A DNA stretch of 60,000 nucleotides from Gnetum montanum (lineage: Eukaryota; Streptophyta; Gnetopsida; Gnetales; Gnetaceae), in assembly GCA_015680685.1 (NCBI GenBank), contig MNCI01029550.1, positions 573,290 through 633,289 of the forward strand, given 5' to 3'. A program made the position numbers and the translations under genes. Below, one piece after another: positions 34,401 through 47,486 of the stretch (its first letter is position 1; every line of letters starts with the position of its first letter). The notes under the pieces are model-generated. The model saw only the letters and a program-made list of their open reading frames with translations, had not been told where the DNA came from and searched no databases.

Positions 34401-37400
34401 CTCCTATTTACTTATAGATTACTAGACATAAGCCATGGAAGGCTCTTCTTGATTCTAGTTTTGATGTCAATCTCATCTATCATGACATGTACAAGGCCTA
34501 AAACCTACCACCTCTCAAAAAGAGCAATATCTATTTAGAATTAGTAGACCAATCAATCACTGTCTCTTTGGGATCAGTGGAGGACATTGTCACAATAGTT
34601 TATGGGTAGTCCTATCTTTCCAATTTTCTAGTGATCAAGAAAGAAAACTACAAAGGTAACTTCCCCATCATTATGGGATGTGCATGGTTAAGCAATGTTA
34701 ATGCATGAATGGACATTAGGGACCTCTCCTTGAAAATCTCCAAGGAGAATGAATGTGAACATCTCGAGAAGAAGCAAGTTCCATGCATTACATACAGTGA
34801 TAATGGGTGTAATTGCATATAGAAAATTTTGTCCATTAAAAGTACATTTATTAAAGCATGCAATCCATGTGCACATGAAACCAATATCCAAAGGTGCCTA
34901 TATGCAGTAACTACAAAACAAGAAGGCATCCAGCAGCTGACAGCTGACTCTAATAGCAGCACACTATGCATGGAACCTATTGATAGCCTAACATGTGCTT
35001 ATGTTAAGGGAATGGATGACCTTGAGCAAGTTCATCACCAACTCTCTAATGATGAAGATGATGATACCTGTTGGGAAGAGTTGAAAATTCTTGATCATTT
35101 TAAGTTAGATCTCCTAGAGTTAAAAACTCTACCAACTAACATGGAGTATGCATTTTTTAAAAATGGCAAGCTGGTTATAATTAATGCAAGTCTTGCTCCT
35201 AAAAAAAAAGACAAGCTGTTGGAGTTGGTCAAAAAATGGCAAATAGCCTTTACTTGGTCATATCCTGAACTGGCTAAAATTGATCCAACGATATGCCAAC
35301 ATGGTATCTACATTAACTTGGCCATGAAGCTAAGAAGGCAGCCACAGAGGTATCTAAACCCCAAGTTGAAGCAGATTGTTAAAGAGAAAATAGAACAACT
35401 CCTCAAGGTAGGGTTCATCTATCCCATCGCAGATAGTGACTGGATTAGCCCACTCATAATTCTGCCAAAGAAAGGTCATAAGTGACAAGTCTAGATCAAC
35501 TTTAGGCTATTGAATATGGCAACATTTAAGGATCATTTTCCATTACCATTTGTGAACCAAGTGTTGGATACTATATTTGGGAATTGTTAATACAGCTTCT
35601 TGGATGGTTATAGTCCCTATAACCAAATCCAAGTTGCACCAGAAGATCAGGCCAAAGCAACATTCATGAGTCCCTAGGCAACTTTTGCATATTTCAAGAT
35701 GCAATTTGGTCTATGCAATGCCTCTACAACATTTCAACACCTGCTTGTAGTATTTTTCAACAGAAGATTGGTAGCAGGGTAGAAGTCTTTATGGATGACT
35801 TCTCTACCTATGGGGCTACATTTGAGCAAGCCCTAGATCACCTTAAGTAAGTACAAAAAAGATGTGTTGAAACAAACCTTAGGCTTAATTGGCAAAAAAA
35901 TCCATTTAATGGTCCAAGAAGGTATAATACTAAGGCATAGAATTACTTAGGTAGGGATTGAGGTAGACCCTAAAAAGATAAGGGTCATCTAAGGAATCAC
36001 ACATTAACCAAAGATAATCAAAGATGTCTAATCATTCCTTGGACATACTAGATACTACTAACAGTTTATAAAGAATTTCTCTAAGATCGCAAAGTTGTTG
36101 GTCGAGCTTACAAAGAAAGATGCTCTATTCATCTAGACCAAGGAGTGTGAATATGCATTCCAACTACTATAGGAAAAACTCATACAAACTCTAATTCTGC
36201 TAGCACCAGACTACTCCAAACCATTTCATGTAATGATGGATGCATCTAATTATGCCATGGAAGACATGCTTATGTAGTTGGATAATAATAAACGTCCATA
36301 TTACATCCACTGCATGAGCTAAAGCATTGTGGGTAAACAATTGAATTACACCACAACTAAGAAAGAACTAATTACAGTGGTGTATGCTCTTGAAAAGTTC
36401 AGGCACTCTATGGTTGGCTATAATGTGTTTATACACATAGATCATAGTGTCATCCACTTCCTAATGAACAAGAAAATGGTGAGCCCTCATATCATATGGT
36501 GGCTCGTGATCTTGTAGGAATTCGATCTCATAATGGTAGATTGAAAAGGGACTGAGAATATGATCATTGACCATCTCTCTTAGTTAATATGGAATAACAA
36601 AGAGAAAGAGAGCCTACTCTCTAATCAATTCCAAACAAACTCCTCTTTACAAGAGTAATAAATGACAAACTTCTAGTCGACTCAAAATTATATGATGGCA
36701 TCCTTACTTACCTTCTCACTCAAGAGATGCCACAAGATCTGGACTTTAGAAAGAAACAACAGTTTCTTCATCAAGCTAAGAACTTCATAGAAATCAAAAA
36801 ATACCTTTACAAAGTGTACACCGATGGCCTAATTTGTTGGTGTGTGCCTAATGAAAATCAATTATGCATTCTTGAAGATGCCCACAAAGGCCCTTGCAGA
36901 GATCACTATGTGGGGAGAGGCATGGTCATAAAAATCCTAATGGTAGGATACTATTGGCCTACAATCTTAAAGAATGCTTACTAATTTTTCTAATCTTGCG
37001 AATGCTATCAACAAGATAGGATGACTACTCAAATGAAGAATCCTCAATAGTGGATTCAACCACTAGATTATTTTGACATATGGGGCATAAACTTCATGGG
37101 TCCCATCACACTCATATCCAATGAAAAGGCATACATCATCGTAGCAGTTGAGTACTACAACAAATGGGTAGAAGCAGTAGCTGTCACCAACTGTACATCA
37201 TCTACTACTGCTAGATTTGTACAATAACATATTATAAATAGGTTTGGTGTGCCACATGCATTGATTTTTGATAATGGAACTCATTTTACAGCTGCCACCT
37301 TTCATAAGTTAAAGCAATTTTTGGAGGTTGAACATAAATTAACAACATCCTATCATCCCCAAGCCAATAGTCAAACAGAAGCCACCAATAGAAAGATCAC

Positions 37401-37960
37401 AAAGATCTTAATAGGGACTGTAAGAAAATATAGGAGAGACTAGAGCACAAAACTTAAAGACACCCTCTAGGCCTACCACTTAACATGGAAGCTTCCTATG
37501 AGCTACTCTTCCTATGAGCTCGTGTATGACAAACCTCCAATACTTCCAATCCAATGCAAGCTTCATATACTTTCAACAACCTATGACTTGGACCTTGACC
37601 TAAGCCTAGCACAAAGAGAAAGATTGATCAACCTACATGTGTTAGATGAAAACTAATTGGTGTCCCTATCTTTGAATGAAGTGCACAAAGCATACAACAA
37701 GAAGTGTCATGACCTTAGAACACAAAAAGTAAACTTTCAACCCGGAGATAAGGTTCTCTACTAGAACCCCACACATGTACCTCAAAAAAGAAAGTTCCAA
37801 ATGTTGTGGGAGGGATCTTATATAATTGAAGAAACCTTTCCCTCTAGGCCATGTTAATCTACAAACCTAAGTGCCCAAACAAAAAGAAATTGGTCAACAT
37901 CCAACAAATAAAGCCTTTCCATGAGACCAAGCAAGCCAGTGCCACAAATACCTTAATGGA
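34400..37960 (+). pseudogene. pol of element C: protease, RT, RNase H, integrase
   Basis: The remains of protease lie at about 34400-34760 (KALLDSSFDVNLI, then IIMGCAWLS). The RT N-terminal region is open at 34829-35485, then PLPFVNQVLD, FLDGYSPYNQI, MQFGLCNAS and catalytic MDDFSTYG at 35791-35814. RNase H spans about 36220-36600 (VMMDASN, then YTTTKKEL). Integrase has a zinc region near 36880-37010 and the DDE core at DIWGINFMGP (about 37076), IFDNGTHF (37264) and NSQTEATNRK (about 37366). These signatures fit the Athila/Tat clade. Several stops and frameshifts make it inactive. Pol is entirely absent from A, B and D. Confidence 0.88.
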
Positions 37961-39580
37961 TGGACTACCATGCTCCATTTTTTGAATCTCCTCCTTCCAA
38001 CACAATCATGGGGGAGATGGCTATCCATGTTAATCATATACATGGCTTCTTAGTTTTTCTTCTTTTTTTTACACATTTTTATTTGCAAATTTTTTACTTT
38101 ACACCTTTTTTATTTTAAAAACTTCTTCCCATTTTACATCATTTTTTGTTTTACATCATCATTAGTACGTTTAAATATTTCTTGAATATTTTACACTTAT
38201 TACATATTTTCCTTTGTTTGAGTGCGATTTTCTAATTTTTGCTAATAAACATGCTTTATGCCAATAGAACATAGCAATGTTGTAGCTACTACTAATGGTG
38301 GTTTGTGCTTAATGTTTTATTTACTAATGTCTAGTTTCTATTTTTGAAGTTTTGTATTGATGACTAAGTTAGGGTTTCTATTTCATAGAATAGGCAATGG
38401 GTCCATAGCATCCAGCCATCCACAAACTCAACGGTTTTCCTTGTTTTGAAAATTTGAGGTCCCTTTCATTACATAAACTTTTAATAAAGTTGTGACCATG
38501 ATAGTTTCCAAAATTAAGAAGGATTCAAAGGTTTGCATAGGGTGTGACTTTAAGGGAACTCAATACTCTTTGTACTCTTCTACTTGCTTGGATGCTTGAG
38601 TGTTTTAATAAACTTCTTACCATTCCATGTCAACCAATAACAGGAAGTTAAATAAAGTCTTTGCATTGTGTGGTTCCCATCCAAAAAGAAAAAAAATAAA
38701 AAATAAAATATGATGAAAATTCAAAGCACATCCCTTAGACAAATAAATGGGCTACAAAAACTGGTTATGGGACTAGAAAGACATGTTACCCATGTTGAAA
38801 GATCCCCTCTAACTAAGGTCCTCTCTCACTTCCTACTTCTCTTGTCTTCTCTTTATGGAATGGTGGTTGTTCTATGGGAGCATTCTGATGTCTTAAGGAG
38901 ATGGATTAATCTTGGAGTGATTACGCAAAGTCATTGAAAGAGGTTGGTTTTGGTCTGGACTAAGGATGAATCTTCTTAGGTCATTTTAAATACAAAACAC
39001 CCAAAGGATCTTCTTATGACCTCAATTCAGAACTCCATTCCACCTTCTCCATCATCCATCTATCCTGTTCATAACTCACATCACCATCAAAGTCCATGTT
39101 CTTGATTCGATATCTTGGTCTAATGTACCTAAATTCTTAGATAGAATCTTCTAGGTTTTAGTCCTTAACTTCCATTGATCATTAATCACCTATAGGGCCC
39201 ACAGACTCCTTAGGTTGAGGTTATGCAAGGGCAAACAAGACATGTGCTTGCTATGGGGAGGACCTACTTGCATATCTCTTGGTTGGGTTTATTAAGCACC
39301 TTATCCTTAGGCATTCTTATAATCAGAATCTTTTGTACACCCATCTTCTACATCAAACCAAGTGCTCCTTTACATATTTTGTTCAATAAACATATTCTCC
39401 ATCAAATTTTTGAATTTTTGAGCTTTCAAAGATCCTCTTCAATGATTTCATCGTATTCCTGGCTTTTCTATGACTTCATGGACCCCAAATTCATTGAAAA
39501 GTTCCTTATATTTTTTAAGATATTCAAGACTTGAAATTTTTCCTACAAGCTCCATATATGGGACCCTATTGATGGAGTAA
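37961..39580 (+). other. Noncoding spacer of element C after integrase
   Basis: Starts with a T-rich tract near 38050-38170, like those after protease in A and B. Homology with 13640-15170 and 53160-54660 continues to the internal cassette. The conserved motif occurs once at 38771-38802 (ACTAGAAAGACATGTTACCC). No coding frame is supported. Confidence 0.55.
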
Positions 39581-39581
39581 A

Positions 39582-39631
39582 TGCATATACAAGGCCCCGT
39601 ATATGCAGTCCCCTCGACATGGCATAAAAAT
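39582..39631 (+). promoter_or_regulatory. Putative internal promoter of element C
   Basis: A perfect 9-bp dyad, TGCATATAC-AAGGCCCC-GTATATGCA, at 39582-39607 is followed by CATAAAAAT at 39623-39631. Position and layout match the cassettes in A (15177) and B (54664), but the dyad sequence differs. Function is inferred. Confidence 0.45.
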
Positions 39632-39770
39632 ACTATATATATGTATGACCGCACTTTCAAATTTTCACATTTTCTCACAAATGCCAAGGGAATTTTCAAA
39701 TTTTTAAAGCCCATAACTTCCTAACTATTTATCCAAATCACTCTATTCTTCAACACTGCAACTACCATAG

Positions 39771-40042
39771 GTAAGCTCTTCATTGTGGGGGCCACAAATG
39801 TGCCATATTTTATAGAAATTTTTTCGCTATTTTTCTAACCCCACAAAGGGTTAACTAATAAATCAACTATTAAACACTAAATTATAAGAGTTAAACCTTT
39901 TTGATAAGCTCCCATGACCTTTACAATAAATAATTAATAAAATAATCAATCTACCATGGTTTAACCTTAACCAACTATAACTAACTAATGAGATAAGGTA
40001 TTCAAAGATTTAAAGTTACACATTATATCTACTAATCCATAG
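39771..40042 (+). other. Putative intron in the ORF2 leader of element C
   Basis: The donor is CATAG|GTAAGCTC. A branch-point-like CTACTAAT lies just before the acceptor AATCCATAG. The ATG of ORF2 follows at 40043. The length is 272 bp. Confidence 0.5.
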
Positions 40043-42919
40043 ATGTGTTGTAACTATAGACAACACAAAAAGGTAAACACACATAGGAAGCAAGACCATC
40101 TCAACCAAGGGAGAAACAGCCTAGAATGGGAAGTGGCCAATAATAAGCCCAAGAAGGACCACTTACAACCCATGTCATAGGTCCTCTTAGGGAAGAGGTC
40201 AAGGTGGAATCTATTCAACAGATTCCAAAACCAGCAGCAACAACAAAACATTCTTGCCAAAATGATGCACTAGCTCAGTAAGAAAATCTTAAGGTGACCT
40301 TGATAGAAGCCTACTTAAACCAAATCAAATTGAGGGAGGTCCAAAAAAATGGTGCTCCCAAAGTTAAACTTTGGTCCATTCCTTGAGAAAGCACCAAAAG
40401 AATTATGGGACCAACTAAAGACCTCTCCAATGTGGCCAATCATCACTTCCACTAGGGAGTGGTACATTAGAGAGACATTTTTATTCTGGAAAAACAGGTA
40501 GGTTAGTTCAATGATCAAAATCAAGGACATCTTAGTGTCCTACTTGGTGCAGGCCATTGCTAAAGTGCTTGGGTTGCGATGGGTGAATCTTGCTGAGATT
40601 CCAATGTAGGTGAACCCCAACATCAAGAAAAAATGGGTGTGACGATGCTATGGCGTCAACCATAAGGAGTTTGGCACACTCACACTAGAAGAAAGAATCC
40701 ACTACAGGATTGTAGCCTTTAATCTAAATTCTAAGTTGAGGCCCATCAAAATCACCACCTTTTCTACCCATGCATGTGGCGCTCTAAGTAGGAGATTCCT
40801 TGTCAACGTTCCATAGCTAATCTATCTAGAGATGGAGAAGCGATTTAAAGAAAATAAACATGGAACAAAGGCACTCCCCTTTACATGCCTCATCAAAAAA
40901 TCCTATCAAGGGGGAGGAATAGTCTGTTATATGAATGATGCTATCAAGCATGCCTTAACTACTAACTGGATGAAAATGATGAAAGACAAAACACCTATAA
41001 TGATCATTCAAGAAGAGGAGCAGCAACCACCACCTCCACCTGCCACTCAAACAACTATGTTGAACATCGCTACAACAACCCAATGGTTGCATGAGTATTG
41101 AGAATGGTTCTTAAGTGACCAAGAGCAACAAGAAAGCATGAGTGGTGGGGACCCATCTATGTACTGACCAATAATGAGTCACATAAATGAGGTGGTCCAA
41201 ACAATTAGCCTAATGGATAGAGGTGGATCCATTTTCTCAGCCCAAAGAACGTAGTTGTCTACAAGATTGAATCCTAGTGTTAGAGAGGTCATAGTATCTC
41301 TTCTAGAATAGCAACCACTTCTAAAAATTTCTGGGAACACCATGACCTTCTTGGTGCACTTGGAGGAAGCCAAGGAGGCAATAGTATTGGTGATGCAACA
41401 CCAAGGCTAAGAGATAGCAGCAGAGGTGGTTGCTGATGGAATTGCTAAAACACTCAAAGCACCTATAGCATCTATACCAGATGTCACTACACTCAAGGAT
41501 GTGCAGACATCTGTAGGAACTACAAGAAGTAGAATAAATGTGGCATAGCATGAAGAAATGCTAGACCAATTGGAGGGAACTAGGCAATCACTTTCGGATG
41601 TCTTTGATCTTTAGCATAATATTACTGCAACTCAGTCGGAGCTGCTAGAGGTAAGGGGCAAAAACATCATCTTGGAGGGGCAATTCAAAATGGCCAAGGA
41701 TCTAAATGAACACCTATCTATTGAAGTTGTCAAATTAAGAGCCCAAATTGCCAACCCTACATTTCTCACCTTGGCATTGATGAGAGATGAAGCTCTTGAA
41801 TAACTTCACACTGAATTGAAATGGGTTGAGGGTGCAATGGAAACAATATTGTTCTACCAATCCTTAGTAGAGGCTACATAGCATAAAATTCAAAACGTCT
41901 TAAATTAGACCTGCTAGAAAAATGTACAATTGACCATAGAGTACCATCGCCTACAAAATGTTGATGAGCACAAACAACAATTAACTGACTTCATCCATCA
42001 ATAGTAGAAGCAACTGGCCAGAGTGAACATAGAGCTAAGGAGATTAATAGCTAAAAATAGAAACCTCTCCACGGAGGAGGCTTGTGCCCTTCACTAGAAG
42101 ACTACAATAGAGGTAGCTACCTAGAAATTAGAGGCTCTCAAATTTGGAAGAATCAAATATCATTACAGAGATCAGGTTAGTCTACAGAAAGAAGTGAATG
42201 AAAAACACATCTAGTTGGTAAAGGCAAAAGTAAATGAAACTCTCCAACAACTCCAGCAAGGAAGAGAATTGTGGTAACCTATCATTGATGGGATAGATGC
42301 CTATAATAAGGTAGAAATCTAGAATAAGGAATTTCAAATTGAGGAGATGATAGAATACATGGAGCTCACCAATCTCTAATATGCAGATCTAGCCCACGTT
42401 GTTTGCTGGATGGCCATAGTTTGAACTAGACAAGTAGGTGGCCAGCTTATACTTGTTGTACAAGGTCAAGTTCAAGCATCACAAAAATGCCAAACAAAAG
42501 CTTGAGGTGGTAAACACATAAATCAAAGTTCTCAAGGGCAAATACATTGATCAAATATCTATCATCAAGAACTTGCCATAAGGATGAATGACTACCAAGA
42601 GTTGTAAAATGTAGTAAAGATATTTAATTTTGAATGCAAATAGTTCACTACCTAGTTTATCAACATAAAGGAGTTCTTTCTAGTAATGCCCTATCCATGG
42701 GATATCCCCATTCTAGCCGACATTGGTGATGCCGCATGGACTATGAATGATCCTCAAAGTAAGGAGGAGAAGATGAAGGCATTGCTAGATGCCCTTCACC
42801 TTCCACTAAAGGTTGCAACCATAGTAGGACAACCACAACCTCCTTAGCCACCACACATGCCCAAAGTTGATGAACATCCTTCAAAACCTCAGGAGCCTCC
42901 ACCACCTAGAACTATCTGA
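40043..42919 (+). pseudogene. ORF2 of element C
   Basis: About 958 codons from MCCNYRQHKK to the stop at 42917, with in-frame stops. A basic N-terminus is followed by a Gln-run near 40235-40250. The conserved domain at about 40400-40960 includes WYIRETFLFWKNR and an EERIHYRI block. EEEQQPPPPPATQ is at about 41015-41055. A long coiled-coil-like helical region spans about 41560-42540. The C-terminal block YPWDIPILADIGDAAW is at 42692 onward, and the tail is EPPPPRT. I see no signal peptide or convincing membrane segment, so an envelope role is not supported. The family is unrecognised; a distant relation to plant gypsy-associated coiled-coil ORFs is possible but untested. Confidence 0.7.
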
Positions 42920-43145
42920 TCTTCTCCACTGCCTTCATGCCATCAAAGGATGTACCGTCCAATTTTTTGTAGTCATGTCATGGTGTTCAATTTTGTGTCA
43001 TGAACATCATAATTTTTCTAATGTGTTGATTTGTACACCTAGGCACTCAGTTTTGTCAAGTCAGTTTGTTATGTCAGGAGTTAGGCAGTAATTCCATACC
43101 TTCCCAATTTTGTAAAGGAACTAGAGAACAATTTTTCATTCAATT

Positions 43146-43154
43146 GTGGGGGTA
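43146..43154 (+). other. Polypurine tract of element C
   Basis: GTGGGGGTA directly precedes the 3' LTR start TCAGGAG at 43155. It primes plus-strand DNA synthesis in this family. B has GTAGGGGTA and D has GGAGGTA in the same place. Confidence 0.65.
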
Positions 43155-44092
43155 TCAGGAGCATCAAATGTCAACAACCCCCATTGATGTGGCCTTGTCA
43201 ATGAGCCCTTGTCGATGGGGTCCCATTTACATGGTGTTGCCCCATTGACAAGGCCATGTCAACATAGCATTTACTACATCTACGAGGCCCCGTCGATGCA
43301 TCCCAACAACAAAAACTATAAATACAAGCTCACAATTGTGTTTATGCTAACTAGAGTGATCGTTGTAGTGAAGCTCATGCAATTTTTACATTCAAAAGTT
43401 AGAATATTTTCCTAAGTGTCCAAAGTAGGAGTCATTAAGTGTATGAATCTTTATTTGAGCATTGTTGTATCTGAGCATGACAGTGTGTGTAGAAACAAAG
43501 ACAAGCTTCTTGATAAACCTTGTAGCATTCTAGATAGCTCAAATGTTCTATTCATGCATTAAATGTTTTCAGTTATCTATTCAATGTTCTTCAGTAATAA
43601 AGCTAATTAACTAATTAAGCAAGATAAGCTAAATAGTGATTAAGTAAACACATAACTATGACCACTTCGAGCATGTGTATGATGTTTGGTAATCCCAGTA
43701 GTGCTTAACACTTGGTAACCTAGCAATGTTATATGTGTTTAGGATGTATATAGCAAGTGGGATTGAATACTTATGTTAGGACTAGTTAAACACTAGTTAG
43801 CCCATTAGATTAAAGTAGACATTAAATTACTTTATTCTTTATCCTATTTATTTTAAGCACTAAAACCATAAAATATAAAATGATAAAAATCATGTCCCTT
43901 AATTACACTTAAACCATACCCTTAATCTTCACAAGTGTAATTAGGAAGACAATGAATAACTATGATGGTAAGGCTCACTTCCTAGAAGACTAGTGTACCG
44001 AAAGACATAGAGTTCACGAAATTTGACTTAATTGCACATGAATGCTTCATGATTCATATGGTTGAGCATAGGGTACCTTTAACTACTCATCA
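43155..44092 (+). repeat. 3' LTR of element C
   Basis: The 938-bp LTR starts TCAGGAG (a mutated TGATGAG with a short insertion) and ends CTACTCATCA. TATAAATA lies at 43317-43324. Upstream are repeated CCATTGA, TTGTCAATG, GTCGATG and CATTGACAAGG motifs, more copies than in the 5' LTR. Confidence 0.88.
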
Positions 44093-44097
44093 TTGTA

Positions 44098-44907
44098 CTA
44101 ATTCCATAACTTACTACTTGTTCCTAGTTCTAGCAATTCATAACATCATCTTTAGGATTGTCATATTTCCAAGTCCTATCTTACTAAGAATATAAGAACT
44201 TCATATATTTTGATGATTTTACTCTTTCTAGTAGTGCATCTTCTTTTAATCTATATCCACTTCTCCATCATAAGCTAATAATATACTTACAACTATTGTT
44301 TGTAACTTACTATATTGCAAACTTCTATAATTGGACTAGATTCATTGTTCTTGCTTCTTTATACTTAGCTAAGTCACTATCTTAGCTTACTAGACTTTAC
44401 AACACGCTTTATTTGTAAGTCTTTCTTTCACTAAGCCTTATGAAATACTTCTTCATAAATCTTTATTTATTTTCTTACTTAACTATCATAATCATCTAAA
44501 TGATTTTCTCTTCTCATTTAAGAAACTTAAGCAAGCTATGTACAATACACATGGATCTTCTCTTCTTCTTTAGGAAACTAGATCTAAGTATTACAAAGAT
44601 CTATTTCTTGTCTTATGTAATACTTTCTTCTTAACATCAAGTCACTTCTCTAACCTTTTGGTTCTAGTGCTTGGATACTCAATATGACTCCTATGCTTCA
44701 TAACATCTTCTAGCATTGTTACATGTTCGCTCCTGCGTAACTTTACAAATTATTGTAGTTCATAAACTCTTCTATGTTACAAACATTATTGTGGTTGTTA
44801 TTCCAATGTTACTTTTTATTTATCTCTACTTCATTATTATTTCTTCATATGTTACGAAGTGAATACTTGTGTTTTTTTATCCTTCGTAAGGAGTTATGAC
44901 TCTTAAG
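44098..44907. other. AT-rich flank of element C, nothing recognised
   Basis: Continues the sequence left of 30875. It is rich in CTT and TTC stretches, without a coding frame or known repeat. Confidence 0.4.
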
Positions 44908-44912
44908 ATAAT

Positions 44913-45881
44913 TGACGAAACCTGATGTGTCAGGCAACTTCATCAATGCATCCCCAATGACAAAGCCTTGTTGACACATACCCATTAATGCATCTTATAT
45001 GCATCAATGCATATATGTCAATGAAGACATGTTTATCCTTTAACTGACAATGCATCATAGATGCATTGATGCATCCCCGTCGATGCAACTAAATGCATTA
45101 ACACATATTCATCGATGCAATGCCTACATTTACCTATAAACATGTGAGCACCTACCACATATTTGGCATCATTTGGTCAATAGTATAGCCAAACTCTTGC
45201 AATTTTATTTTGTAACCTTAGAAAATAGTCAATGAATGTCCACAATGTAAATTTAAGTCAATTGTATAGAGTCTTATTCAAGTGGCATTGTACCTTGACA
45301 CATTCCATGAACAACAATAAGATTGAAATTGATTCATATTCATTGTAACACTTTAAGTTAGAATAGATTTACTTTCAATGCAATTTAGTTTTCATGTAAT
45401 TAGTTAATATTTACATTTCCATGCAGATTAATCAATTGGTGGAATAAGCATGATTAATTTCAAGCATTAACATATATTCTCTTGGTAATCCTAGTAGCAT
45501 TATTGCTTGGTTCACCCAGTAGTATAACAGTTGGTAATCCTAGTGTGAGTTCAAGATGTGTACAACAAGCTAGGAACAAACACTCATTGTCCTTAGGCTA
45601 GCTTAGAATTTATCCTCTTGTTATTAATTATATTAAATAACTAATTTCTATGTTATTATTAAGGTTAAGTTAAAGTTCCAATAACATCATAATCATATGC
45701 CTTACTTTGGACTAAATCATACGTCATAAAGCTACCACCAGTCCAAGTGAGATGATAGTAACATTCAATCAATGCTTAACAATATAGATACCACACTAGA
45801 TCTATCCATGGAATTCAACCAAATTTTAAATGAACACTTGTGATTTGTATGATTGGGCATTGGGGGTACCTGCTACTCATC
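44913..45881 (+). mobile_element. Solo LTR with ATAAT target duplication
   Basis: The 969-bp LTR starts TGACGAAACC and ends ACTCATCA, flanked by ATAAT at 44908-44912 and 45882-45886. U3 (44930-45130) is dense in ATCAATGCAT and ATGCATTGAT dyads. A TATAAAC-type box is near 45137. The 3' half resembles the LTRs of elements A and C. No internal region is present. Confidence 0.85.
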
Positions 45882-45886
45882 AATAA

Positions 45887-46640
45887 TCATTGTGATATTT
45901 TGTAATTATTGTATCTTAACTTTGAAATATACTCTAATGCTACTAATTCGTACCATGTAGCCCTTGTAAGGATCTATGAAGATCTAGTATGGATCTCCAC
46001 ATTTCCTGTGAGGACCTTCTCATGTTGTTCATAAGCTAGGATCTACACTTCACTCAAATCAGAGAATTCTCATTCATGTATGATTACATCATTTCACATT
46101 TTGCTTTTTGTATCGTAGGGTTTTGTTTATATGATCTTCTCATTTTCATTTCATGTAAAATGTGGAACAATTCTCGTAATCATCTGATATTCTATTCTTT
46201 TTTCATTTAGTATGTGGGCCAATACTTGTGGTCTATGTTAAGACCTTCTCCTTCTATCATAACTTTTATATTTTTTAAACTAGAATTCTTCCATAGTCAT
46301 TTTTTACTTTATATCCTTAAATAAAGCTTTTTTCTTGGAATTCATGCTAGAATTTGGTCTAAAATGGAATCATGATTAGGACTTATATTTTGGTACTCAT
46401 GATTTGGAGTTCCAAGATCAACTACCAAAACATTGAGATAATTTTCCTTTAAATATCATTCTTATATTAATGAATAGTAAACATTCAAGTACTTTTCTTA
46501 TGCTTCTTATCAAGTTTCATTCAACATGTGATATCAAATTACTATTTTTAAATAAAAATTGTTGATTGATAGATCCTTTCATCTTGCTACTTCAACATTC
46601 TTGGCAAATTCTCCTTTATCTAACTTTAATAGCTACAATT
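45887..46640. other. AT-rich sequence, nothing recognised
   Basis: No coding frame, repeat array or transposon terminus was identified. Confidence 0.35.
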
Positions 46641-47260
46641 ACTTTCTTGATGTATGTCCCATCAAGTAGGAAAATGATGCATATTAGTGCCCATGGTTGT
46701 AGGTGGTAGCCTATGATTCTTACATATTTTAATTGGTACTTTCTTTTCCTTTTTGTTGTCTTTCTTGACTATATGATAGACATATAGACTCTAGACAAGA
46801 ATTATCCTTTGTGAACTAACTACTCTTAGGTGGAGCATCTCCTCTTTCCTAAAGATGTCTTTTCAAACCATGGGATCTTATTGTATGAATTTCAACATAT
46901 TCAAAACTTTAAATTTGCATGTCAAGGTAGGGCAAGGCCATGGAAAAACTATAAATGGACCTCATGGACATCCAGTTGAGTAGAAGAGGAAGAGAAGTGA
47001 GGAGAGATTGATATTAAGCTCCATTTGAGCGTTCATTGTTATAAGGCTCCATAGTCATTTTGTGTGTGGATGTGTTGTATTGGATCTTAAGCACTTGTCT
47101 ATCCTAGGTATTTGCTTCTAGTAGTTGTATTTCACTTTTATTTTCTAGCAAAAATAAAGAGTTTTTCCTTTCTTGGTTCCAAATATACGTGCAAGCTTAA
47201 ATAATTTAGTTTCAATTTTGGGTTATTGAAGATAGGTCCCCACAATATTGGATGATGTCC
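46641..47260 (+). other. Possible LTR-like segment with TATA box and poly(A) signal
   Basis: ACTATAAATGGAC near 46945 and AAAATAAAGAG near 47153 are about 200 bp apart, a spacing seen in plant LTRs. The segment ends with GGTCCCCACA near 47250. I found no second copy and no convincing primer site, so this is tentative. Confidence 0.25.
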
Positions 47261-47486
47261 TCATTGTCTCTTTCATCCTTAAAACTGAAAATTGTTTTCA
47301 AGTTGGTTATACACTTGGGATGGCATTAAGCCCTTATAAAACCAAGTCTTTCTCATAAATCCAAATTGCATTTTTAAGTCTCTCATCATTCCAATACATC
47401 AAGTACTCATGCATCTTTTCATTCCTTGTGCTTCTAGCTTCCCTTGCTTGCAACACAACTAGTTTCCTTAATGGCTTGGATGACTA

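Larger units (their letters stand above)
30880..44092 (+). mobile_element. Element C: full-length Athila/Tat-type Ty3-gypsy element
   Basis: The 13.2-kb element is flanked by a perfect target duplication TTGTA (30875-30879 and 44093-44097). The LTRs are 30880-31744 and 43155-44092. In order it contains a tRNA-Asp-type primer site, gag, protease, RT, RNase H, integrase, a 2-kb noncoding spacer, an internal dyad-plus-TATA cassette, a putative intron, ORF2 and a purine tract. It is the only polymerase-bearing member of the family in the window. All frames are interrupted. Confidence 0.9.

Noticed and set aside
40043-42919. ORF2 as a retroviral-type envelope gene
   Set aside because: The position fits, but I see no signal peptide, transmembrane helix or cleavage site. 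Coiled-coil and Pro-rich features suggest an internal protein.
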